This document shows positions 22,820 through 35,600 of a stretch of 64,000 nucleotides of DNA, piece after piece. A program made the position numbers and the translations under genes. The DNA comes from Haliotis asinina (taxonomy: Eukaryota > Mollusca > Gastropoda > Lepetellida > Haliotidae), in contig NC_090280.1 in NCBI RefSeq assembly GCF_037392515.1, forward strand, positions 59,409,504 to 59,473,503, given 5' to 3'. The notes beneath the pieces were generated by a model. That model made no database searches. It worked only from the letters and a program-made list of their open reading frames with translations, and was not told the DNA's origin. Each line of letters opens with the position of its first letter. The stretch's first letter is position 1.

Positions 22820-22970
22820 CACAAGCATGACGTTATGAGCATTGTCCCTTGAATCAGTCTACAGGATACAAGGACATGTCAACCAAGTCAGTAAGCCTGA
22901 CCTCCCAATCCTGTTAGTCGCCTCTTACAACAAGCATAGGCTGCTGAAGATCAATTCTAGCCATGATGTT
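22820..22970 (-). repeat. Repeat family B, 5' part
   Basis: GACATGTCAACCAAGTCAGTAAGCCTGACC, CAATCCTGTTAGTCGCCTCTTACAACAAGCATAGGCTGCTGAAGATCAATTCTAGCC. Confidence 0.8.
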
Positions 22971-23309
22971 CATGAATTCAGACTGACACTAGACATGAAT
23001 ATTACATTGGGGGATTCTACTGATACACATGAGCTAAGATAGCTAAGATTAGACAGGAGCTTCAACACATGACATGATCATGCTATGCGCAAAAATACTT
23101 AATAGAAGTGATATTTGTTATTACAAGATGTAAAATATACAGTCTGTGACTTAAACCAGTTGTCCAGAGCCCGGGTCTAGTAAAATTCCATTTGGTCAAG
23201 TGAAGTTAGCTAATAACTGTCCACATAGCTACAATAAACTCTACTAAATATATAATGTTTATCATTATGTTTCAGCCAAAAGACTCATGAGTTTAGTACA
23301 GACTGTATA

Positions 23310-24141
23310 CTGTAAACAGCCAAATTTTCGCGACCTTTTAATTTTCGCAAACTTCACGTCAGAGAATAAAAACACGCGATAATATAGATATTTCATTCAC
23401 TTTATTCAGATAAGTCAACAACATAAAAACAATACAAGTGTACACTGCTCATTCATGTGTCATCGCTGGGCTAATCTGAATTAACACATGTCACTTACTG
23501 ATCCTCTTACTAACAGTTTTCACAAGAGATTAGCTTTTTGCCAACCCCTCAGAACAATGTCTTTCTGTTTGGAGAGCTTGTCCAGACATTTCACTACCCA
23601 CCGTGCATGTACAGGCTTCATAACACTGATTCGCAAGTCTATGGTTTCATTGATGTTTGTCTTGCAATTGGCACTACCTTCTCTGCATACCACTGTGTTA
23701 ATCTACGTAGGCAGTCACATCACGTGAGAAGATATCATTTTGTTTTCATTGCTCTAACACCCGGATAAAGTGATCTAGGTTTGATATCAGTTACATTTGT
23801 TTTTAAATCACTACGCAAATCTGTTTATCTTATAACAACTCACTGATCACACCCCTGGGTGTTGTGTTAAAACATTCAGAGACGCCCTCTGTTACAAGAT
23901 CACATGTTTGTCACGTGACCGGTCTTTTTCATGGCTGAATGAAAGATATATTGATCAATATTCTGCTTCAAAACCTTAGTCATGTATAGTACCCTTTAGA
24001 CCTATATCTCAGGTATTTATACTGTATTGCATTTGTCAATATATTGGTCAACTAGCACCTCGCAAAAATAAGAAGGCGCGAAAAGGTTTAGTGCCCGTCA
24101 CTCGCGAAAATTTAAAGGCGCGGAAATAAGACAGTTTACAG
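23310..24141. mobile_element. Non-autonomous DNA element, 832 bp, imperfect TIRs
   Basis: Bounded by TA on both sides. The ends are CTGTAAACAGCC...ATTTTCGCG and, inverted, CTGTAAACTGTCTTATTTCCGCG, with further AAATTTTCGCGA inside. The contained open frames (23488-23768) have no recognisable transposase motif. The TA target fits Tc1/mariner-like mobilisation, but the family is unknown. Confidence 0.65.
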
Positions 24142-24734
24142 TATATATTTTTGTATATGGATATAACATATTTATCATTCATAACAGCACCGGACCAAAT
24201 ATTATGCAAAAGAAAATTCCAAAAGTTTTCATATTAAGAAGTATTGTGTTGTTATGGAAACAAACAATCACATGAAGAAACAATGCAAGTTCAGAAGGCA
24301 AAAAAGCCAAGATGTTACATGTTATAGATGGCGATACAATTGCAGAATGTGTCGATTTACCATGTCTTTAAATACACCTCTCCCACCATGGAAGGTACTA
24401 TGCTGAAAATTGAAATTGCTGAATTACTTTTTAGTCCATGGAAGACTGATTGTTCTCTTAATTATCCATACCAAATTTCAACAGAATTATTTCACCACAT
24501 ATGATAACATTTTTTTAACTTGAAAATGCATTATAATAATTACAATATTAATGATGTTACATCTTGATGACTTGGATGTGTGCAACTGCGCCTATATTAA
24601 AAAGTGAGAGAGATTAACGTAATGTGACCTTAAACAATATTTCTTATATATATATATATATTTAAATATATGAGCTTGTCAGAATACCTGGATTGATGTG
24701 CGCATCACATGTTTACCAATTTTGTGTTTGTTTT

Positions 24735-24965
24735 GTTTGCTTGTTACTTGTTTAAACCACATTATTCCAGTAGTAGCCCTGCTATAACATGGCTGTCTGT
24801 AAATCATTGAGTATGGACCAGAGGGTCCAACTGTTTACGTCACAATGTACCGACTGCAAGGACTTACACCAACTAAGTCAGCAAGTCTGACAATCCGATC
24901 CTATCAATCGCCTGTTGTGGCAAACATGGGTTGACAAAGAGCAAGTTTAACCTTGGACCCCTTTT
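24735..24965 (-). repeat. Repeat family B copy, diverged
   Basis: TGGCTGTCTGTAAATCATTGAGTATGGACCAGA, AACTAAGTCAGCAAGTCTGAC, ATCCGATCCTATCAATCGCC. Confidence 0.75.
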
Positions 24966-25147
24966 GTGAAACCTGCAGTTACTGTGGTGGTACATTAAGA
25001 GCACAAATAAGGGGGAATCTGGGGCTCAAACCATTGATCATATGGTTCTGATGCGACAAAGGGAGATAACTGCACAGACAGATGAACTATATTAGAACAA
25101 ATGGACTAGTAGAAAATGTAGAAAAGAAATTGTACCAAGTGACTTAC

Positions 25148-25305
25148 TACAGTCTATATCGTTGAACCTAGGACTGTGAGGTGTATCTTCGTGAGAGGCA
25201 CTGGTCACTGATGTTGACCGACTCCCCCGCTCCCCTAGTGGAGCCTGATTATGACTGGCTAAGAAGCTGTCTATGTCTTCGTCTGACAGGTCATCAAGGT
25301 CATCA
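25148..25305 (-). CDS. Myosin XVIII exon: acidic/Ser-rich C-terminal tail
   Basis: Acceptor TTTGTTTCAG and donor GACTGTA|GTAAGT. Encodes [20 protein letters not shown] and a Ser/Thr-rich stretch ([19 protein letters not shown]), probably non-helical and phosphorylatable. The frame stays open about 20 codons past the donor. Confidence 0.8.
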
Positions 25306-28300
25306 CTGAAACAAAGAAAACAAATACTCTAATCTTTGCCCTACAAATGTCATGAGCCCATGTAGAAAGAAGGGGATTTACAATCATCTTGGTACCACAT
25401 TCATTTAGCAGAACAGGTTTCTGAAGTATCGCTTGACTGTCCAGAGAAGAGTGAGTCAGCTGATTTAAGAAGCATTGTTTCAGTTATGTTGACAAATGCT
25501 GAAACAATGCAAAGAAATTGTGATCACATCATAAATATGTAATCCAAGTCTTCTGCACGTGAAATTTTCATTACAATCCTGAATCATTTCAAAATTTATT
25601 GTTTTTTCATATGTTACTGTTTTAAGGTACTTTTTAAAATTAAGTAGATCAGAATCCATGTGTCCAGAACATGCATACAAAATACTTTCTGAGTGTTTTT
25701 ATTATTTTTTAGCATAAAACAGGCCAACAGGCACCGATACAGTTATGTTACTGAATATTTTGCTTCAAGTTTCAGGAGATGGGGCATCAGATAGTGGTAC
25801 TGACCTGTCTGACATTAGACTGTCATCACTGTCCAGGTCCTCCTCCAGGGCAGCCTGCAGGTCATTGATCCTCTTGAAGGCCAGTTTCAGGTCAGACTGG
25901 TTCTGAATAGCATCCACCTCCAGCTCCTCTACTCGGCTGTCCTGTATCAACAGCATGAGGATGTGAAGCCCAGAACCTCGCATTTGTCTTTGTTTGTTGT
26001 TTTACGCCACTCAGCAATATTCTAGCTATATCTGTACATACTTGAGTGTACACCACACAATCCAGTGATCAACACCATGAGCATCAATGTACACAATTGG
26101 GATGAAACTATATATGTGAAACAAATCAGTGAGTCTGACCATCTGATCTCATTAGTCACATCTTACAAGCATGGGATGCTAAAGACCAACTCTAACCCAA
26201 ATTTTCATGCGTCATGAAATTCGTAACAACCAAGCCTCGGTATTTGGCAACACAACAACCCACTGAGTACAAGACTAACAAACAGAATACATTGTTGGAC
26301 ACAGGGTATTCATTACCATGCACTGACATAAACTAGACTGTTCTCAATTTTGACGTATTTTGCAATTCACTGTTATCGTTTGGAGACAAAATAAAACAGC
26401 AATGACAGACTACAAAGAGATTGTCGTAACATCTAGTAAAACATCTTGACAATAGAGTAGTATTATTACTTAGAACTGGATTACACTTCAACAAAGAAAG
26501 ATCTTCCTTGCCATGTCAGAATTATCTGCCCTTGATTGTTAATTTTCTTACTTGTCGGACTCTTAGATACACTGCATATTAATGTTGATTAAACTTCTTA
26601 CCAGTTCCTGTTTCTTATTGCAGGCATCAAATTCTTTCTTCTGGGAGTCTGTCAACTCTTCCCGGAGTTCTCGCAGCTGTTTCTGAAGACGCTTCATAGA
26701 CTCCTCTATCTGCATTTTGGCCATGACAGCGTCTCCTTTCTCAGTCTTCTCCTTCTCCAGCTGTTCCTTTAACCGGGACAGCTGGACCTGAACATCAACA
26801 GACATTCAGTAACTCATCCACATAGTCACATGATCATGACACATAGCCGCAACACTGATGAAAAACATTCAGTCCAAGTTAGCTCACAGGTTTTCTTATT
26901 TGTTGTTCAACATTCAGCAGTTTTTCAGCTGTATGACAACAGTCTGTAAATAATAGAGTCTAGACCAGACAATTATCATCATAGGTTATTTATATGGTGC
27001 ACATATCCACACAACTAGTGCATGTTCAGGTTGCTGGTGTTATCAATCTCAACTCCCTGAGGATTATACAACTCTTTCAGCCACTGGGTGTACTGAGTTA
27101 TTGCAGCTTTCCCATCCTAGCAAGGTACCCATTCACAGCTGGGTGGACTGGGACACAACCCAGTGAAAATCCATCTACACAAATGGAATATGATGACATA
27201 TGTCAACCAAGTCAGTGAGTTTGATCACCCAATCCTCTTTAACATGCTAGCCCACTTGGATACCATGTTTCAGTACAATGTGGAATCCCAACTGTTCAGT
27301 ATACTGACTCCCAACTGGACCAGTCCTAGTTCCATCGCTTTAACCCAAGTCATCAGGCTAGGTAACAACAAGTACAGTCATCCCTCGCCATAACACGGGT
27401 CTGTGGTAAGTGGAAGTTGTACGTGCATGGAATGAGGTAATGCCAATCACTCACGCTGTCTCCGTTGTTTCTGTCAACGGTAGTAATGAATAAAATTGGG
27501 ATTGAATTTAATCACATAAAATGTTATTCATGACACCATACGTCCTCAGACGACTGTTTTTTACCACACTACAGCACGGTATGTTGCCTCACAGCAAACA
27601 TTGCAAGTACTGGTCATAACTCGACTGATGTCTTTCAGAAGTTACTACTATGATGTAGATATGATTATTATTTTTGATGGGAGCCACGGATTACCCCGCA
27701 GTTTAACCGAATCCGCAGTATTGCACAGCGTGTTATTGCGAGGGATGACTGTATCATTAGGAATGTAGATGTTCAATATGACTGCAATCTAAGCCATAAC
27801 ATTCAAGTCTACTACTGTGACAAAGACTTTTGGCAATATTTTCTGTAAATATTGATGCCGTTCCATTTAGGAGTATTATGTGATCATTCTTGACCATAAG
27901 AAATTTTACTACAATAAATTTAAAGCTTTTGGTGAGGTGAGGTGAAATGGTGTTTAACGTCATGCTTAAGATTATTTCACTCACGTGACAACATGCTTGT
28001 ATGTGTGGCTGCTTGTACAAGCCCAGACTTAATCTGGTGTTTAGTGCTGAGAAACCATACCAAGGTGAAACATGAATATCCTACTCAGATACATTATACT
28101 GACTCTGAGGCGACCAGTCCTTGTTGTACCCATTAATGCTGAGTAGCAGGTAAGGACCAACAAGCACTGCATTTTAACGTCTTTTGGTATGACATGGTCG
28201 GGGAACAAACCCACGACTTTCTCCTCTCTAGGCAAGTGCATAAGGGTTTTGGACAAACAGCATGGAATCCTGGAGTGTCTTAACCCTCGTCTCTCACCTC

Positions 28301-29604
28301 TACCCTCTGTCTAGTCGTCTGTTCTAGGTCTAGTTTTGCTTCTAGCTCTCGGATCTTGTTCTCTAGCCTTGTGACAGAGTGTTTGTCGACACTAGAGTCC
28401 TCATACGACATGACCTTGGATGAGAGGTTCTCCACCTACAGAAAGAAATGGTCAGTCACAGATTCCAGATGACTACATATAAGGAATTTATTACAAATGA
28501 CATCATAATATGACTTCTTATTACTATAATGGTAATTATAGATGGGGGTGATACTATGTCATGCATGTATCAGAACCTGGTCTCTGGTGTGACAAGCAGA
28601 TGTCTGAACCACTAGGCTACCCAAACATTCTAAAGGAAACTAGTAAATAACTGAATTATCGAACATTTATTAATATTTTAAAATATTAAACTGCTGATAC
28701 AAACATTACAGATTTCAAAATTACAAAATGATAGCTGATTGAGTTTGGTGTAGCGTTGCTTTAAATGCATTTCCCTCACATCACTGCAAGTTACCTTAAT
28801 ATAGTTTAATGAACCATAAATTATACATTCATTTTTTCAAAATGTCTTACCTCTTGCTGAAGACTACTTTTCTCTGTGGACAAATCTTCTATCTGCTGAA
28901 GTTGTGATGAAAGTGTTATATGATCCACCGATTGCTGAAACAGGAAATTGCATCAGTTGAACCACAGGAGGAACAAGGAAAGAGGAAAGAAATAAAGGTT
29001 CTCGTGGTCCTAAGAGCAAAATTCTCTCAATACTTTGACTGAAGATTTCACAACATTTAGCTACTTCATTTGGGTGTATCAGGCTTAATAGAATTTAGTC
29101 AATGATACAAGTGGACCATCATGGATCCTCATAGCACAATACAGATGACTGAACCCCCATGGCCCTTCAAAACACAGTACTGATGAACATACTGTATTAC
29201 CTGTTGCACCACAGCCTTGTATTTCTTCATGACCTCAGCCATGTCCTCCTCGTTCTCCTCCAACTTGTTCTGGAGGTCCGACTTCTCCCTCAGTAGTGAC
29301 ATACAACGGTCCTCAGCCTGAAAGACACACATGCACATCAGCCACCGATATGCTGAAAGTTTCTTTGCTTGCTGCGGTTTACTGGTGCATTGTGCAATTT
29401 TCCAGATACATGGCCACGGTGTGTACATCATCAAGTCTGGACCAGACAATCCACTGATCAACAGCATAAGTATTCATCCATCATTCCATGACTGATTGAG
29501 AATAGTCACTTTTAGCAAATATCAAAACAATATCATGGCAATGACAAGCATGGGTTGCTCAAGACCAATCCGAATCATTATGTTCACAAAACTAAATGGT
29601 TTGT

Positions 29605-29654
<50 letters not shown>

Positions 29655-32600
29655 GTTAGTACTATTTGCTACTAGTACTACCAGAGTTCCTGTTATTACC
29701 TCCTGTTTGGAGTGGGAAATGTCCTCTATCTGCTGCTGAAGGTCCTGTATTTCCAGTTCCATCCGTTTCTTGGCTTTCACTGCTGCCTGAGATGTGAACT
29801 GGGCATCGTCCAACTGAAACACACAAACAGAAGATAACCATAGTTCCAGCTTCACCATGGACTTGCAGCTCCATGCAGAAATTGAAGGTCATTGTCAAGG
29901 TCATTGACCCTAGTCCTATGGCCATCCTAAGCAATACTTTTGAAACCAAAACATGGGACAGTAGGTCTCAGATGAGTCACTTTCATTCACCTGTTCAATT
30001 TTGACTCAAAAACTAAATATTTCTGATGGCTCAAAAGAATAAATATCTTCTTGTAATAACTGAATTATTACCAAAAGGCATGATCACCAATGATACTAAT
30101 GTGAAGGGAACCCACACTGACACTCTGAGTTTATATGCGCTTCATCAGTGACCAGTTGACCAATGACCTGTTCATCTGAGATACTGATGCAACACTGAGG
30201 GTCAGAGAGTCTTTCATTTCAACATAATAATGACCCAGACCCTGAACCTGCAGATTATTTAGGCAATGCTGTCAAAACCAAGTTGTCCTCACCTGGTTCT
30301 TGAGCTGGTTTATCTGTGACTTGGCTCCTTCTACTGTCTTCTGTTTCTGTAGTGTGTTGCCAGCGTCCTTCAACAAGGCCTTGGTCTTTTTCAGTGTCCT
30401 CCTCAGACGCTTCTCGGTGTCTGTAATAGTTCAACACATCTCAATAAACATGTGTGTCATGCCTATCAGATCATCTCATATAGAAAAACACTAATATAGG
30501 TGAATATGAAAACTGCGACAAAGTGTTTAACATTTCATGTATAATGCTTGCATGTGTATTTGTGTGTGCATGACAGAAGTGAGTGAGTGAGTTTAGTTTT
30601 ACTCTGCACTCAGCAATACTCCAGCTAAATGACAGCGGTCTGTAAATATTTGAGTTCAGACCAGACAATCCAGTGATCAACAACATCATGAGCAGCAATC
30701 ACCTTAGTAATCATCCAATTAGTCACCTCTTACTACAAGCATGGGTTACTGAATACTAACCATAATCCAGATCTTCATGGGTTCACATCCCTCAGTCTTC
30801 TACTTACCCTTATCCCGGGACGGTGCACGTGCTCCCAAGTCCTGCATCTGTCTCTCTAGGTTGTTCTTCTCCTCCATAATTCTCCTCTTCTCCTCGTATT
30901 CTTCTTCTACCTGGGACTCCATCTGCCGCAACTGTAATAGCACAACGTTGATTACACTCTGTACATCATGGCTGCTACAGGACACAGTTTTGTCTGGCCT
31001 TAACTTGATCATGTACGAATCTAATATATTTTCCAGCTGCATGTTAGACTGTCACCTGATTCATGCTCATAGCACTTCTACCTAATGTAGGAAAGTTATT
31101 ACCTTATAGCTGTTAAAAGATTGAGTTGATGACTTTTGAAGCATCATCCACAATTCTAATATCTAACACTTGATTACCTTTGTGCCCTGAAACTTTTTCT
31201 GATGCACATGTTTAACTGAATTACTAAAAAAATCCACATTTTCTTCCTAACTTCATAATTTTTCCTGTGGTGCACATGTTCACATTAATATTCAGTTATC
31301 AACTATCCTTGAATTTATTCTCCGCTGTTACCTTCTTCTGTGTCTTGAATCTCATCTCCTCCATCTCCTCATCTTTCTCCTCCAGTTCCTTCAGGTGTTG
31401 CTGGCGTTGACGCTCCAGGTTCATCTCCAGCCTTAGTTTACCCTAAAACATGGAGAACAAATGAAAACAACACCTAGATACTTCTTCAGAGACAGCCTAC
31501 ATCCCAAGTTCCTACCATCCACCTGATCCTGCTGCTATATCTACCATCGTAGGACATCCTCTGTCCCACTTCTGTCTCTTTCACCCCATCGTATTTATAC
31601 CCCACCCTGGTTGAAACTCTCAACCTGCGCCAGCTTCCAGCTACCAGCTCCCAGCATCCAGCTGCTGTATATGCCCAGGCAGGATATCTTCCATTTCACC
31701 CCTGTCTCTTTCACCCCTCCTACCCATACCCCACCTGGCTGAAACTCCCCACCTTCCCCAGCTCCCAGCTCCCAGCTCCCAGCTCTCAGCACCCACCTGC
31801 TCCAGCTGCTGTATCTGCCCGGCCTGATCATCAAGCTCTTCCTCCTGTTCACGCAACTTTGACTCCAATGTGTGCTTTGCCCGCTTCAGCACCACAACCT
31901 GCCACAATTACTGAACTATAGAGTCAGATTTTACAAGATTAGTCTAGAGGTCCAACTAAAATTTACTTCTTCAGACCTCAGAGTTTGCAGATTTGTAGTC
32001 CTGTTGCAATAGGACAAACACATTTGTTATGGTTTATTCTGTTCCTTTTTTTAGTGTTTCTTGACACTGAATGGATTATTGTTCTGGACAGAGGCATCAC
32101 TACTACTGACTAATGAACAACTATTATGAAGTCATAAACCTAAATGTACATCAACTATCACATTTCCGTGAGTTAAATAAGATTCATTTCATAAAACTGA
32201 TTCAAAGAGCGGTAGTGGTCAAAATTCACTAATTTTTCATTTTTGTACATTTCCTGTTACTGTAACTTAATGTTACACTTCCATACCTGCCAACGGGACA
32301 GAAACGCTAAAAGCACATGATCAAGTCACAAAGTCCCCATGTCATAAAATAGTCTAACACAAGCCAGTTTTACAATTTCATCCAAAAACCTAAAAGCAAT
32401 TACCATATCACTGAAAAACTGTAACTAAAGAAATGTTCTGAAGAACTATTTTATCTGCATTTAAAAAATAGAATTAAAATTGAAGAACTATTTTTTCTTC
32501 TTTGTAACTAAAGAATTCCAATCTTGAGATTAACAAGGTGTAATCCTTTGTTAAAATCATGTCAAAATGCCCAATGTGCACATACTTGTGGTATTCATAA

Positions 32601-35600
32601 CACAGCAAAGCCTAGAAAGTAAGTTCTGGTGTACACTAGTTGAAACTTTAACTGTTTAATCCATCCTGTCAGCTAAAATACTACCTCATTGTTATCCTTC
32701 CCTGAAGACAGGAGATCGCTGAGTTCCTTCTCAAGCCTCTCGTTCTTCTCCACCTGAGACTCGTAGTCCATCTTGTAGCGCTGTGAAACAGACACCCGTA
32801 CATTTCAGCACATGTCACAACACATCCAGCTGTGACCTGAGTCCACCTGGCATAGCACTGCTCCTTCATTACAGTTAGACAAGGGACTTCATTGTAAAGT
32901 GAATTGTCAGATCAGGTTCACCCATGAATGCGATACCCATGGCAGAACTGATTTCACAAAGTCTCAGCAGGATCAAAATTCAGCAGATCATTGCAGTAGG
33001 ATATTAACTAGAAGCCAGAAGCAATGTTATGCTAGAATTATCCTCCTGGTGTGGAGACAGGTGTTATTTGAGTGAGTGAGTGAGTGAGTGAGTGAGTGAG
33101 TGAGTGAGTGAGTGAGTGAGTGAGTGAGTGAGTGAGTGAGTGAGTGAGTGAGTGAGTGAGTTTACAGCACTTTTAGGAGTATTCCAGCAATATCATAACA
33201 GGGGAAAATTGGTATCACACATTTTAACCATATGGGGTTTGAATCTAATGAGTGGATGCTTCTACCAACAGACTGCCCCACTACTGAAGGGTCAGCTTGG
33301 TGTAGGGTGCCAAACAGGAACACTGTCATAAACAGATTCTTTAATTAAAATGGAAAAACGGACAATAATTAGTCAAAACATTGAAAGCAAAACAAACAAG
33401 TTAAGGAAAACATTACCTCAACCAAAGACAAAACCAGATACTTGACAACAGCTAAATGATTGCACACAAGAATGGAGAATTCACAGCAGGAAACCTTCAG
33501 CGCTGTGTGCATGACAGGTTATTACTAAGCCTTTACATTTAATAAAATCATCCAAAGACCAGGCCAATATTTTTTTTGCATTGTCGTCCTTTGTTTTTGT
33601 TTGTTGCTTAACCATCAGACAATCCAGTGATTAACAGCATGAGCATCAATCTACACAACTGGGATACAATGACGTGTCAAACAAGTCAATAGCCTGACAA
33701 CCCAATCCTGTTTGTTGCCCCTTACAACAAACGGGTTGCTGAAGCCTAATTCTTCACAGGTCCCTAAACATTGTAAAAGTTGAACAATTAATCAACATGC
33801 ATCATTTAAAGAAAAAGGTTTCATTAATATATATGGAAACAATTCAAGCTGTAACTGACCTGCACATCTTGCTCCAGAGTGTACTTCTCAGACATCAGAT
33901 TGTCTCTCTCCTTCTGAAGCTTCTCTCGTAACACATGTTCATCTCGTACATCCTCCTGCGCCATGTTCAACTCTGTATCAAACCTGCAATGGCAGTGGGT
34001 TACACATTACAATGTAACACATAGTTAAACATCATGCATGCAAACTCCAATGAAACATATCAGTCTGTGACAAAATATCTTGAATTTACTGAAAAAGAAC
34101 CCTGGCTCCAAGGATTTTCTGTTGATTATAATGTCATTATTAGACTATTAACACCTGAGTTTACTGACAGAGTAGTGAATAAGTATTGTTTTACGCCTCA
34201 TTTAATTATGCACCAGCAGCGTAATGGACCCCTACCTGCGTTGTTTCCGCTCCAGCTCGTTGTTGCGCGTCATCTGTTCCTCAAGGTGGAGCTTGGTGTC
34301 CTGCATCTCCTGTGTAATGCGCTGCACCTTCTTCTTGGTTAGCTGCACCAAGCGGCGCTGTTCCTCCGCCTCCTCTACAGCTTCATGTAACTACACCAAC
34401 ACACAAACCAATGGTAAGTCATAACATATGCAACGGGGAAATTTTGAAAATCACAACAGCAATCAGACCACAATCTTCATGTAAACTTAGAACATAAGTG
34501 ATTAGCTACAAGGAATAACGGATTATCAACTCCTTGTATGAATCCTTCTAATCCTAAACCTTTGTTGATGGACATATATATATAGCACAAGAAACAAAAA
34601 CTCGTTAATACCAAGGATGCAAAACACATTTCAAGTTGACCACCAGCACATTATTTTTGACCAGGTACAATAATAGAATCAGCAAAGAGATACAAGGATT
34701 ATTGTAAACCAAAAGTTACTGTGTTCTGTAATCTGATTGGTTGAAAAACATGATTAAATGGTATTAGATTCCCGGAAACTGAAAGACTATTCACCGCGTA
34801 TTGACACGTAAACAATTTTTTTGTTGTGTCATCAACAGAGGTGACGTCATTCAAATCATATTGTGACGTAAAGTTAGAATGACGTCACAAATGAGCAGCT
34901 CCAGATGCTACCATGGGAACCAGCTGAAACGGCCAGCTGATGACACTTCACTGCTGTGTCCGTATTCAATGTAAACGAGTGCAGACAGTAAAACCCCTTT
35001 GGTTTACTTTTGTGTTTACAATGTCGATAAACATCATGTGTTGGCCAATTTCCGGGTGTTATTGAGTATTTGAAGCACGGGAATATTTCATTTGAAACCT
35101 CCGGCTGACGCCGTCGGTTCCAAATGCATTCCCGTGCTTCAAATACTCAATAACACCCGGAAAATGGCCAACACATGATGTTTATCTCCTAAACAGACTA
35201 TCACTCAAAAGTGAATGAGTCAAGTATTTCCTGAGCCACTGGTGATGAACAAACAGCATTCCTTCACAAGGTGAGATAATCCATTGTTCAAAGGACTCAA
35301 AGGTAATGTCTGCAGACTGCATAACCTACCCTCTTCTCAAGGAGTCGTCGTGACTGCAGTTCCTGTTCCATCTCCTCCTCATGCTGCTGATGAAGCCTCT
35401 TCTTGGTCATTACCAGCTCCTTGGAGAGTCGCTCGTAGCGATCCTTGTAGATGGAATCTGGGAACAACAGCTGTAGCAATGTACAACACATCCACAGGGA
35501 ATCCTGGCGTTCACTGTTATCGCTAGGCCCCATTGACCCAAGTCTACACTTTCAGAAGTTCTGAATCTCCCATTGTGCTGGAGCTTTTCAGTTTAAATAA

